From Histomonas meleagridis (lineage: Eukaryota > Parabasalia > Tritrichomonadida > Dientamoebidae), in contig WSYJ01000149.1 of NCBI GenBank assembly GCA_020186115.1, positions 682,001 to 746,000 of the forward strand: a stretch of 64,000 bases of DNA. Reading direction: 5' to 3'. The notes under the pieces are model-generated. The model searched no databases and was not told the DNA's origin. It worked only from the letters and a program-made list of their open reading frames with translations. How positions within the stretch are numbered: the first letter of the stretch is position 1; every line of letters begins with the position of its first letter. The position numbers and the translations under genes are program-made. Positions 37,320-47,030 of this stretch are shown piece after piece.

Positions 37320-37990
37320 TTCAAATATTTGAAATAATTTTCAAATATTATTTTGAAACAAAAAATTATTAAAACATATTATAAATAAATATTTTTATCG
37401 TTAATATCAATTCCTTCTCTATTTCGATATGGCTATTTTCAGATGCTTCAATAAGTGCTGTATAAAATAATTGAAATAATTTCCAAAAAATATTTTCAAT
37501 TTTCAATTTATTAAAAGTATTAATCAAAACAAATAAATATCTTTAGCATTAATATTATCATAAAAATAATGAAAGATATCTTTCGCTGAAATTGAATTGC
37601 TGTTACATAAGCATTATTAAATGATGAATGATTTTGTTCACATAAATGAATTATTTCTTCATTTCCACCTGCAATTGCATATTCACCTGTGTTATCTAAT
37701 TTTGCACATTCATAAGTAAATGTTTGAAACATTTGATTGGTCCAAAAAATACTGCTTAAAACCTTTACTTCATTAATAAACTCGATAATAATTTTTGTGA
37801 TTATATCATTTATTAAGCATCCCTCTGGTATTCATTAAATTAAATAAAACAATATTTTTTATCAGTAGTTATTAATTGAGTTACATTTTTTTTATGTAAT
37901 TCGAAATCATTTGCTAAGCTTAATTTTATTTGAAGTTCAAATTATATTAATATCAAATTTTTTCATATTAAAATTACAAACACAGATAAT
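37320..37990 (-). pseudogene. Third DUF3447/ankyrin relic with spacers
   Basis: Minus-strand sequence around 37550-37735 encodes KLDNTGEYAIAGGNEEIIHLCEQNHSSFNNAY, a clear match to the two DUF3447/ankyrin loci at 3638 and 32594. It is preceded by a decayed FFGPIKCFKHLLM-like segment. Downstream (37320-37550) the spacer-type sequence (AATATTTGAAATAATTTT..., AAATATTTATTT) and ankyrin fragments recur with deletions and stops. There is no full-length frame. It shows that the spacer-bearing family had at least three local copies. Confidence 0.7.
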
Positions 37991-38182
37991 AGTAAAGTAG
38001 GTGATCAAATTATGCATATGTTTAGCTAAAGACGTGAAAAGATTCATTAAAAGGATATCTGAAGCGATGTACTTCAATAAAGATCTAAAAAGTATTTATA
38101 AAAATTTACAAAAATTAGTCAAAGATCATTGATCGTATTTGAAAAAGCAGATTAAAAATGAATAAATTCATCATTTGAGTGT

Positions 38183-38326
38183 TTAATGATGATGTGGTGG
38201 TGGATGATGTGGTGGTGGACCTGGTGGATGATGAGGTGGTGGACCTGGTGGGCCTGGTGGGTGATGGTGTGGTGGTGGACCTGGTGGGCCTGGATGATGT
38301 GGTGGTGGTGGACCTCTTGGTGGCAT
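38183..38326 (-). CDS. Tiny Pro/Gly/His-rich protein
   Basis: 47 residues, MPPRGPPPPHHPG then repeats of GPPGPPPHH. It is almost free of other residue types. The start at 38326 is preceded by TTCATTTTTTAAG on the coding strand, an Inr-like TCATT (38334-38338) 8-12 nt before the ATG, exactly the arrangement seen at other genes here; this is the main reason to call it. No family is recognised. The repeats could bind metal through histidines, but that is speculation. The triplet-like DNA repeat (GGTGGTGGACCTGGTGG) could also be a simple repeat that happens to be open. Confidence 0.5.
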   Translation of the reverse strand: MPPRGPPPPHHPGPPGPPPHHHPPGPPGPPPHHPPGPPPHHPPPHHH

Positions 38327-39646
38327 CTTAAAAAATGAAGTAAAACACTTTTCTGCTTGTCAGATGCAAGTTCTCAAAATTTCAATTAGAATTCGGTAAT
38401 TAAATGAGTAGCCGTTTTCCACATTCAAATTTCTTTTGAAGTGACCTGAATGAACTTATGTCACACCAAAAAATCATCGGAACGATAGGTTGCGTTTTGA
38501 GTTTTCCGGTGATAATCATGTATTAAAAACAATTTTTCGGCTTTATTTTCTGTATTACCAAGGTTGAAGATCATCTAATGAAATTTCACCTCTGACTGTA
38601 TCAATTGATTACATGAAATTTAGAAAAATATGTTTTATTATCTACCATAAGATGCAAGATTTAACCTTACATTGAGCCACATGGGTTATGAAGAATGTTC
38701 TCTAGTATCATATTTTTAATGATTTAACAAATCAGAAGTTATTAGAATAACTGACTTCTTTTTAGCATGAACTGAGCTTAGACAACAAAAGGCTATTATT
38801 ATTAAACTTTTTTTAATCATTAAATATTAAATCATTTGATTGGTAAAAAATTTATTGTTATTATTTTGATTTTATATTAACGCCCAAGGTTTCTAAGAAT
38901 GCATATTGCCAAACATTCATATACTAAACAAAGTTTATATATGACCTAAAATTCGATTTAAATTTATCCTTTTCTACCATGACTAAAGGCTTACAGCTCG
39001 AAATTTTACATCCGATTGATGAAACTTCAAGTAATTAAATTTATCACACTATGAAGGGATTTTTTAGCTATTGCTTACAGTATGTAGCAACTAATAATTA
39101 CAAGATATTTTAAAGAAATATGACAAGCTAATATTGTTATCTGTAATTCATATTCATTAAGAACAGATAAATCCATCAAATACTTTTTGACACTTTTGTC
39201 AAAGTCAAATTTGCACTTTTTTGTGCCCAATGTGTTTTCTTCAAAAATTGGTTGATTAAATTTATGTATTATCAAATGTAATATCCATTTAACAAATAAA
39301 ACTTTTATGAAAGTGAAGAAGTTGGTATTGGATTTCACATTTAGAATTTATAAATGGTATGATCAATTTTTTCATATTAAATATGCTACAACAAATGTAA
39401 AATCATTAGACAATTGTCATTAATATTGTAAGTCATTAATATTTTGCACGTTCATGTCATGTGGCATTCCCGTTTTGAAAAAAGCGCTTTATATGAAAGC
39501 GAAAATCTTTCAAAAAATTGTGTTCAATTTTAGCCGATAGCTTGGCATGCCATTCAACTCTAATTGAAAATTTATCGAAAATTATAATTTGAATGAAAAT
39601 ACGATAAATATTGTGTTCTGGCACCTGTCCAGCAAAACAGATCACA
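38327..39646. other. Intergenic region (1.3 kb) with no confident gene
   Basis: AT-rich. A minus-strand open stretch at 39075-39335 lacks an ATG and resembles no family I know; another short frame upstream of it (starting near 39385) may belong to the same decayed gene. Nothing here reaches the standard for a gene call. Confidence 0.35.
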
Positions 39647-40903
39647 ATGATTCGTCCTCTCGCAGCATTTGAGAAGTATCACATTGACATCAAAGCCTAT
39701 GTACAAATGGCGCTCAAAGTAAAGAATTCTGATCAAGTTCTACCAACAATTCAGAAACTTAAGAAATATGCATTAGGGTTAAGAACCAGAGTTATTGACA
39801 ATGAAAAACTACTTGTTAGTGAACAAGAGGTTCCAATATATTCTATCCCATCAGGGTTAGGATTAAAACAAGCATGTGATTACATGTCAGAAAAGCATAC
39901 CCGTCCAGTTTCACAAGCTCTTGCATCCATAGGTACAACTGGTAACACGATAGTGTTTCATTCATGTCATCTTTGCGCGGATGGTGCCTTTTTACAACGC
40001 CTATTTAATGCGTTAAAAGACGAATCTGCTGATATTGTCCCAAATGCAATAACCCCAATTGGTAAAACCTTTGAAAAGCATATTAAGGAGGCAACTTTAC
40101 CACCAAAATTTGTTACATCTGATCCAAGGCTTTCACGAGTTAAAACAATAGATCCACTTAGCTTAAGTAATATTGATCTTACACAAAGTTATTACTTACA
40201 AACGCCTTTACGAGCACTTAAATGTTCAAATTCTAAGGGTGAAATTCATCGACTTACAGATAGTTTATGGGCTCAGCTTATCCTTACTGCTGCTGCACTT
40301 AATGGTACATTTAATGAGAAAGCATGCTCTACATGTATTAATCTTCGACCATATCTTGATCAAATTCATTTTGGTATTGGAAATGCATTTTCATGGCTTA
40401 CTGTTGGAGCTGAAGCAGATAGAAACACCACTGTAAGTGAATTTATGAATCGACTTCGATATGATTTTAAGAATCAAGTCGATACAGGCCTTCATTTTGG
40501 TTATCTTAAAATTGTTGAAGAAGGCTTAGCTAAAGAAAATAATGTTAAACATATTGGGCCTGCAGTTGAACTTTCTCATGTTGGAAGATTCAAATTGAAT
40601 GACACATTTTCCGACGTATTTATTAATGCAACGCTTGCAGCGCCTAAAGTTTTAGGTTTAACTTCTTGTTTAACATTTACAGTCGAAGATGATTATGGTA
40701 GAAATGATTTGATTTCTAACTTTAGATATAATGCGCAGGAATTGACATTGAAAGATGCTCAAATAATTAACAAAACAATAATTTACGGATTACAAAATGT
40801 CGATTTTAAGATGACTTGTGGCGATGCTATTGATATGCTTGCACAATATGCTGAAAAATTAAAGAAAGAAAATAAAGAATTTCCTCATTGGAAGGTATTA
40901 TAA
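39647..40903 (+). CDS. Condensation/alcohol acetyltransferase-like acyltransferase
   Basis: 418 residues from the ATG at 39647, which directly follows an Inr-like TCACA (39642-39646); a longer frame upstream starts only at TTG. The catalytic motif of the CoA-dependent acyltransferase (BAHD/CAT/condensation) superfamily, HxxxDG, is present as HLCADG (H108, D112, G113). Downstream the sequence has the alternating strand/helix pattern of the second subdomain. The second conserved motif (DFGWG-like) is not obvious. Substrates are unknown; relatives include fungal alcohol acetyltransferases and wax or polyketide-associated acyltransferases. The stop is followed by TAAATAAA, a typical trichomonad 3' end. 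Confidence 0.65.
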   Translation: MIRPLAAFEKYHIDIKAYVQMALKVKNSDQVLPTIQKLKKYALGLRTRVIDNEKLLVSEQEVPIYSIPSGLGLKQACDYMSEKHTRPVSQALASIGTTGNTIVFHSCHLCADGAFLQRLFNALKDESADIVPNAITPIGKTFEKHIKEATLPPKFVTSDPRLSRVKTIDPLSLSNIDLTQSYYLQTPLRALKCSNSKGEIHRLTDSLWAQLILTAAALNGTFNEKACSTCINLRPYLDQIHFGIGNAFSWLTVGAEADRNTTVSEFMNRLRYDFKNQVDTGLHFGYLKIVEEGLAKENNVKHIGPAVELSHVGRFKLNDTFSDVFINATLAAPKVLGLTSCLTFTVEDDYGRNDLISNFRYNAQELTLKDAQIINKTIIYGLQNVDFKMTCGDAIDMLAQYAEKLKKENKEFPHWKVL

Positions 40904-41000
40904 ATAAAAATATAAATTTAAAGTTATTGCAAAAAATAATTTCTTTTTCCAATTAATTGTTGGAATCTTTTTCTGAAAATACAATGTTCTTTAATACCGT

Positions 41001-41005
41001 TCATA
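41001..41005 (+). promoter_or_regulatory. Inr-like TCATA before a 31-codon frame
   Basis: TCATA directly abuts the ATG at 41006. This is the best initiator match in the region and points to transcription starting upstream of the SUN-like gene. Confidence 0.4.
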
Positions 41006-41101
41006 ATGGAAAAACGATTAATGTCAGTTTCAAGTGTTAATGAAGAAATCAAACAAGAAATATTGGTGTTTCTATCGGCTAATGATTTTGAAAGACATTA
41101 A
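41006..41101 (+). other. 31-codon frame in phase with the SUN-like gene
   Basis: MEKRLMSVSSVNEEIKQEIL... ends in TAA at 41099-41101, in the same frame as the SUN-like ORF that follows. It may be the original N-terminus cut off by a stop, a small upstream ORF, or a separate tiny gene. Confidence 0.3.
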
Positions 41102-41137
41102 AAATTGTATATTTTTAATTTTGGCATAAAATTAAAC

Positions 41138-41749
41138 ATGATTTTTTTTTTGTTGCAATTTGTCTATAATAAAGACACAATTGATGATATTTCCAACAAG
41201 CTACAGAACAAAATTTCTAATATCGACGAACTTTTTAAAAAACTCGAAGTAATCAAAACAAGACTTAAATTCATAATCCCTACTGTTTCCAAAAAATCCA
41301 TGCAATCTTTAGAAGAAAAACCTGTTTCACTTTCTTCAATAAATTCATCAAGAACTGATGAATATAATAGTTTGATGAAACCCTTTCGGCTTTTTTCATC
41401 AAATAATACAATTCCTGAATCTTTTCCTCCATGTATAATTGGGAAGGGGTTTGCGCCAATTTTTACATTTAAAACTCCTACAGATTCTGTTGCCAGTCAA
41501 ATTCTCATTTCTCCGACACCAAGCTCAAAATGTGTTCCAAGGCAAATCCGTTTTGACTTTTACTATCATAACAAATTCATGAAAAAGTCAAGTGTGATTG
41601 ATTTTCCAAATGGGTGTTCAGCTCAGCTTCTATTTGATCTCGAAACTGTTGTAGTATTTGATAAAGTAGAAGCAAATATAATTCAGAACTGGGGCGAGCC
41701 AGAGAAAACCTGTTTACCTATGTTCAAAATTCTTGGACCGCGTCAATGA
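41138..41749 (+). CDS. SUN-domain-like secreted or lumenal protein
   Basis: 203 residues from the ATG at 41138. A short hydrophobic start (MIFFLLQFVY) works as a signal peptide or anchor, then a coiled-coil stretch (ISNKLQNKISNIDELFKKLEVI), then a SUN-like beta-sandwich. The C-terminal NIIQNWGEPEKTCLPMFKILGP corresponds to the SUN hallmark, where animal SUN proteins have 'ILSNWGHPEYTCIYRFRVHG'. SUN proteins sit in the nuclear envelope or ER lumen; short Slp1/SUCO-like ones act in the ER. A degraded paralogue lies at 45036-45658. An in-frame TAA and an upstream ATG at 41006 leave the true 5' end open. Confidence 0.65.
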   Translation: MIFFLLQFVYNKDTIDDISNKLQNKISNIDELFKKLEVIKTRLKFIIPTVSKKSMQSLEEKPVSLSSINSSRTDEYNSLMKPFRLFSSNNTIPESFPPCIIGKGFAPIFTFKTPTDSVASQILISPTPSSKCVPRQIRFDFYYHNKFMKKSSVIDFPNGCSAQLLFDLETVVVFDKVEANIIQNWGEPEKTCLPMFKILGPRQ

Positions 41750-42042
41750 AAATTATCTGTGATTAAAAAACATTTTTTGTTTTTTTTTAACAAGGGCAAA
41801 CATTATTAGACTTACAATTTATAATTCTTTTGGGAAATTATTAAATTTTAAGATTAATACTTTTATTTAAATGAAAAAAAAATCTTAGCCCTTTTATTTT
41901 TGTAGTGTTATGAATTTATTATGTTACTCTTTGTTTAAAATATTCAACCATTCTTCGTTTTTAGCTTAATGAAGGAAAAAATGCTGAACCATTCAAAATC
42001 CAGTTTTTCAGAGTTTATTTGTTCGAGTAATTAAATCACGAC

Positions 42043-42825
42043 ATGAAATACACAAGTTATAAATATGCAGAATTCGAAAAGATGCTTGACGATTGGATGG
42101 GCGCTGACCGTAATGGTGATTCTGCAGTTGATGTTATCACTGATTATAATGATGAAAGAATATGCAAATTAGATCTTGCAGGTTGCTGTCCTTATACATT
42201 ACTCCTCCACACCAGAATGGCTCGTCAACCATGTCGTTATAAAATATGTCCTGCACCCAAACATCTCAAAGAAAAATACCAGAAAGATAGAAACGGAATG
42301 AAAACTACATATGACCAACAACTTTATGATATCTTAGAAGGTATTCTTCGTTTAGCCGACAAGCACATTGCCTTTTCCAAGAATCTTCGGGATAATAAAG
42401 CATCTGAACATCAAGAAAATCCTCAATTACGCGAAATGGAGAAGCGGGCTAAGGCCCTACTTGAACAGTGTCGAGAGTGTGGTGTTAATGGAGATGTTGC
42501 ACGAGCTCGAGCATTATATGATAATGCAGATACTGTCAAACAACAATATTTGAACAAAGAAGACGAACTTCGTAAAATCAATGCCGAAAAGGAATCCAAA
42601 ATTACGATTTGCGAAGTCTGTACAGCGGTTATCAAACAAAGCGATATGGAAGGGCGAATGGCAGAACACGTCGAAGGAAGGCAGCACAAGGCGTATCTCA
42701 AGATGAGGGAAGTGTTTGAGACACTGAAGAGCGCAGGCGTCGTTAGTAAGAGAAGAAGATCGAGTCCGGGCTATCGAAGTAGAAGAGCATCTTCTGAAAG
42801 AATTTTGCAGCCATTGGATGACTGA
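42043..42825 (+). CDS. LUC7-like U1 snRNP protein
   Basis: 260 residues with both LUC7 zinc fingers: the first ICKLDLAGCC...CRYKICPAPKH (Cys 41, 48/49, 64/69, His 74) and the second CEVC...HVEGRQHKAY (Cys 190 and 193, His 209 and 215). A helical coiled coil separates them, and the tail is Arg/Ser-rich (RRRSSPGYRSRRASS). Luc7 stabilises U1 snRNP on the 5' splice site and influences 5' splice-site choice. Its presence shows that this organism splices. The start at 42043 matches the family N-terminus (MLDDWMGADRN, where others have 'LDELMG'). TCACG precedes the ATG by a few bases. Confidence 0.9.
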   Translation: MKYTSYKYAEFEKMLDDWMGADRNGDSAVDVITDYNDERICKLDLAGCCPYTLLLHTRMARQPCRYKICPAPKHLKEKYQKDRNGMKTTYDQQLYDILEGILRLADKHIAFSKNLRDNKASEHQENPQLREMEKRAKALLEQCRECGVNGDVARARALYDNADTVKQQYLNKEDELRKINAEKESKITICEVCTAVIKQSDMEGRMAEHVEGRQHKAYLKMREVFETLKSAGVVSKRRRSSPGYRSRRASSERILQPLDD

Positions 42826-43030
42826 GAATAAATGTTTTCATAAAGATTCATTTCTTTATGATGTTTGGATTGAATTAAACAAAGTAAAATTTTTTAACAA
42901 TTTATAAATCGCAAAAGAAATGTGAAATATTGTCCAAAAATACTTCTGGTTATTTATAAATATATCAAATCTTAAAGGAATTGATTCTTTATACATTTGC
43001 TCACTTCTTATTTAAAAGTACTTTCAATTA

Positions 43031-44027
43031 ATGACCATTTTTGATATGATTGCTAAAATTGGAAATTGTTACACTCGGAGAAAAATTGGGGAAATTGCAT
43101 TTGACATTTGTTATTCCTTGAATAACATAAAAATTCACGCTTCAGTACAGCATTACCATCACATACTTATTTCATGTGGAATTTTTCAAATTATTAACAT
43201 TTCTTCAGAAAATCAAATATATTATTTGAACAATGCTATATAGCATTTAAAGATCATGTATTTAGTGATTCCAATAATTTGAATAATACAACAATTTCAT
43301 CATCAGTTTCATCAATATCACAGAAAGCTTTTTCTTTATGTATAAATCTTCATCATATTAAAGTATCTAATTATGAAAATGATGAATTTTTTATGATAAT
43401 AATATCAATGATTATGATATATCCTAAATGAATTACAAATGGAATTTATCGGATCTTAAAATATATATATATATATATATATATCCCAAATTTAGTTTTA
43501 ATGTTTGTTTAAGTAAAGTAATGACATTTGATACATATAGATTATAGTTGGACAATTTGGTGATTTTACCATCAGTATAGGATTAAAGATTACTATACTT
43601 TAGAACAAAAATATTTTTACAATCGAATACTTTTACAAGTAAATATCAATATAATGTAACGATTTATCATTCATTTTAAAATGTTAACATATACAATATC
43701 ACAAACAGTTGCACTTATTAAATCATTTATATTGAATACATTAGTTATTTCTTTACTATTTTTTATCAAAATGATTATGAACAAACAAATGATAATAATA
43801 ATACTTTTATTGGGGTTTGTGTTCCAATTGTTATTTGTGCAATAGTAGCAGTGACATTAATTCTTTTTCGTAAAAAGAAACTAAAATTGAAGAAAGTGTT
43901 GTTTTATCAGCCAGTATATTTACTACGGGAACGATCACAGAAAATATTAAAAAAAATCAATTTGCATATGTCATTAAATCTAAATTTAAGCCAAGCAAAT
44001 TTGCTTAAAGAGGGAAAAGTGACGTGA
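43031..44027 (+). pseudogene. Decayed BspA-like leucine-rich-repeat surface protein
   Basis: Fragments in several frames. KIGEIAFDICYSLNNIKI (about 43073-43135) and ISSSVSSISQKAFSLC (about 43300) have the TpLRR/LRR_5 pattern xIGxxAFxxCxSL of trichomonad BspA-like surface proteins. A later frame (about 43715-44027) encodes an N-rich stretch, then a membrane segment GVCVPIVICAIVAVTLILF, a basic anchor RKKKLKLKK and a short tail ending in TGA. The order (LRRs, TM, short cytoplasmic tail) is that of the family, but stops and shifts break the gene. In full-length members the tail is implicated in trafficking. Confidence 0.6.
43461..43484. repeat. (AT)12 microsatellite
   Basis: A perfect AT dinucleotide run within the decayed BspA-like region. 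Confidence 0.95.
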
Positions 44028-44127
44028 AATAGAACGTTTAAATTTTTCTATCGTTAAATCTCGATTTTGGTCAGATGGAAAGTTGTAGAAATGTGTTGAT
44101 CAAGCATTCAGTCACATCATTAATACA

Positions 44128-44673
44128 ATGGGTTTATTCTTCAGTGATATATATAACAAATGGTTTAAGAACAAAGAAACAAGAATTCTTATGTTAGGAC
44201 TTGATGCAGCAGGAAAAACCACAGTTTTATATAAACTTAAACTTGGAGAACAAGTAACAACAATTCCAACAATTGGTTTTAATGTTGAAACATTTGAATA
44301 CAAAGGACTTAACATGAATGTATGGGATGTTGGAGGTCAAGATCGAATTCGACCACTTTGGAGACATTATTTCCACAATACACAAGGACTTATTTTTGTT
44401 GTTGATTCTAATGATATCGGAAGAATTGATGAAGCACGTGATGTTTTACATAGACTTCTTGAAGAAGATGAATTACGTAATTCAGTTTTACTTGTTTATG
44501 CTAACAAACAAGATCTTCCAAATGCAGTTAAGCCAATGGAATTAGGAAATAGATTAAAACTTAACACAATCACAAATCGTCCATGGCAAGTTCAAGGAAC
44601 ATGTGCAACAACAGGAGATGGTTTGTATGAAGGATTAGATTGGCTTGGTGAACAAATTCATAAAATGAAATAA
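44128..44673 (+). CDS. ARF-family GTPase (ARF1-like)
   Basis: 181 residues, the exact length of ARF1. Gly2 follows the initiator Met (myristoylation), then GLDAAGKTT (24-31), the interswitch around [17 protein letters not shown] (66-72), NKQD (126-129) and [15 protein letters not shown]. All hallmark residues are present. ARF1 recruits COPI and other coats to Golgi membranes and works in the same pathway as the p115-like tether at the left edge. Inr-like sites TCACA and TCATT lie at 44111-44120, 8-17 nt before the ATG, and an AACGTT at 44033-44038. Confidence 0.95.
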   Translation: MGLFFSDIYNKWFKNKETRILMLGLDAAGKTTVLYKLKLGEQVTTIPTIGFNVETFEYKGLNMNVWDVGGQDRIRPLWRHYFHNTQGLIFVVDSNDIGRIDEARDVLHRLLEEDELRNSVLLVYANKQDLPNAVKPMELGNRLKLNTITNRPWQVQGTCATTGDGLYEGLDWLGEQIHKMK

Positions 44674-45035
44674 TTCAGGAAACAAAGGTAAATAAATAAT
44701 TCAAAAATAATTTTATTATTAATAAGATATAAGTTTTCGTTTCTCTTTGGATACAAAAAATACATCACTAAATTGGTCAACTTAAATAAGATCTGTACAA
44801 AGACATTTAAAGAAATGAATATACCACAAATATAAAACATATGATTTTAAATCATTATTTGATGGGCAAAAAAATTATTTTCCTTAAAAACAAAATTAGT
44901 AGTAATAAAATATCCTTAAATAAAAATTTTTCAAAAAATGAATTTTATGTAAAATTTTGATATCCTTGGGGTTCATCATTAAAATAGATAAATTTTCGAA
45001 TTTGATCACTTTAGGATACACTTTTTTATTTTGAA
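44674..45035. other. Intergenic region
   Basis: AT-rich spacer between ARF and the SUN-like pseudogene; no gene recognised. Confidence 0.4.
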
Positions 45036-45658
45036 ATGATCTCCATATTATTATGTACATCTTCTTTATGTGAAGAAATAGAAAATATGGTAAAAGAAGA
45101 AACCCTAAAGATAGGGCAGGTTTTCTGGGAGTTGACAAATTTAACATTAGCTCGTGAAAAATTAAATGAATTAATAAATCAATCAAGTTCAAACACTTTA
45201 AAAACAAGAGAAGAGAGCATTATACCATTATCTCTTGTTGATATTAATTCATCAAGAACGAAACAATATTTTAATTTTCTCATGCCATTTAAAATATTTC
45301 GAAAAAAAAGAAAAGCTTCCATCAAACATTGCTCCATCTTTTACAGGCAAGCAGAATTCTCCAATTTTCAAGTTTAAAGCCATTACTTTATGCTTAGCCC
45401 GACATATAATTTTTTCTCCAATTTCTGTTACACATGTGTCATCAACAATTCGACAATTTCGGTTACTTTTTTACTTACAAAATGATTTAGTTTTCAAGAC
45501 GCATACTTTTGATCTTCCAAATGAATATTCAGAATTGGCGAATTGCATTTGATTTGGAAACAGACATTCTCTTCAATTCCATGCATCTTGATGTAGTACA
45601 GAACTGGGGAGATAACGAAAAGACATATATGAATCATTTTCAATTATATGGGCCTTGA
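45036..45658 (+). pseudogene. SUN-domain-like protein, frameshifted copy
   Basis: Parallel to the gene at 41138: a hydrophobic start MISILLCTSSLC, a helical stretch, the shared segment SLVDINSSRTKQYFNFLMPF (the intact copy has INSSRTDEYNSLMKPF), and the C-terminal VVQNWGDNEKTYMNHFQLYGP. The frame changes twice: near the A-run at about 45300 and again near 45545. The second change could be an assembly artefact, but two shifts argue for a pseudogene. It is a diverged paralogue rather than a recent duplicate. Confidence 0.65.
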
Positions 45659-46070
45659 TCATTATTAATGAATGTTTATCTTTCGCATTGATAATAATTC
45701 CTTTTTGTTCAAGAAGTAATTGGAATCATTATGTATGACTAATTTCAGATAAATAATTAATCGTCTTGACAAGATATCTCTGTTGATATCACTTATATAG
45801 AGAAGATATATTTAGTTTTGTATATTTAAATATTTCTTATTTTTTTTTTAAAAGATTCTAAATAAATTATGTATTTTTTCACGATTAAATTGAACAAAAA
45901 CCAAAGTGCTTTTTCTAAAAAATTCTTTTTCCAATAACTTAAGTTTTAACAAAAAATGAAAACAATTCAAAATTTAGGTATATAGAAACCAATGTTTTTA
46001 AATCATTAAAATATGTACACGATTGCCACCAGTTGAAAGTATTCATTATTCATTTTAACCTACTAAAATA
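45659..46070. other. Intergenic region
   Basis: AT-rich convergent spacer between the SUN-like pseudogene and the kinase pseudogene; no gene recognised. Confidence 0.4.
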
Positions 46071-46829
46071 TTATGATAGCCATGGGTCACTAAGAGCATC
46101 TTCAATAGTGTATCGTTCGATAGGATTTACGGTCATCAATTTTTTGATGATGTTTTGCGCCTCGGGACTGAGTTTAGAGGGAATCGTAAACCTTCCATTA
46201 CGGATTTGTGTGAAAAGCTCCGCTTGTTTTCTTTTAGTCCATGGGAAACTTCCGGTTAACATGACGAATAATATGACACCACAACTCCATACATCACTAG
46301 TGAACCCATTGTAAGGCTGCCCACTAATACATTCGGGAGATGCATAGCATGGACTTCCACATGGAGTCTTAACTAAGTTATTCCTATCAACAAAATTAGC
46401 GAGAATAAAATTCGTGATTTTAAATTGCCATGACTCATCAATTAAAATACTTTCTACTTTGAGGTTACGATGTGCAACTCTATTAGAATGGATGTATTGG
46501 ACAGCTTCGAGAATCTGTCGGAAAATTGGTTTTGCTTCACTTTCATCAAGATGGCCTTTATTCATTAAATAATCAAATAAATCTCCATTTGGGCAATATT
46601 CAAAAATAAAATAATAATAATTTTTATCAGAAAGAAAATCAATCATTTCCACAATTCCTGGATGGTGAAGTTGTTGATTGATTTCTTTTTGTAGTTCAAT
46701 GTGTTTCTCTTACTCTTTATCATCAAGTTTTTTTGGCATAATTTTGCAGATATATTTCTGATTACTTTCTTGATGAACACATTCTTTTATTATCGAATCT
46801 TCATCATCGTCGCTAACGGTGTTTTGCAT
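46071..46829 (-). pseudogene. Degenerate CAMK/SNF1-type protein kinase
   Basis: In one frame from the ATG at 46829 to the stop near 46071 runs a CAMK-like kinase with a TAA at 46710-46712 in the N-lobe. The Gly-rich loop is lost (SDDDEDSI where a kinase has GxGxxS). The beta-3 Lys is kept (YICKIM), the catalytic loop reads HRNLKVESIL (Asp to Asn), and DFG is replaced by NFI. The activation segment and APE-like ASPE, DVWSCGVILFVMLTG and the C-lobe are preserved. So three catalytic elements are gone in addition to the stop. The part after the stop (ATG 46652) is open for 193 codons and could still be translated as a C-lobe fragment. Confidence 0.75.
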
Positions 46830-47000
46830 GTGATAAGGTCCGACTTGATTTGGGAGATTTTGCACTTCGAATTTGTCAGTTATCCCTTTATTTAAAATTT
46901 AATATTGGCCCCAATATTATATGCCATATTGACTGACATTTTACACCAATAAAAATTGAATATCAATTTTGTCATTTTCTATTAATTCTTTCTCCGAAAA

Positions 47001-47010
47001 GGCGGGAAAA
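47001..47010 (+). promoter_or_regulatory. E2F-type site upstream of histone H3
   Basis: GGCGGGAAAA contains GCGGGAAA, the reverse complement of the E2F consensus TTTSSCGC. It lies 21 nt before the H3 ATG in otherwise AT-rich DNA, where cell-cycle control would be expected. Confidence 0.5.
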
Positions 47011-47019
47011 TTTATCTGT

Positions 47020-47025
47020 TCATTT
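47020..47025 (+). promoter_or_regulatory. Inr-like TCATTT of histone H3
   Basis: TCATTT six bases before the H3 ATG fits the trichomonad initiator. Confidence 0.5.
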
Positions 47026-47030
47026 TTCTC

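Noticed and set aside
39075-39338. Minus-strand open stretch in the 38-39.6 kb gap
   Set aside because: No ATG, no recognisable family; too weak for a gene or a named relic.
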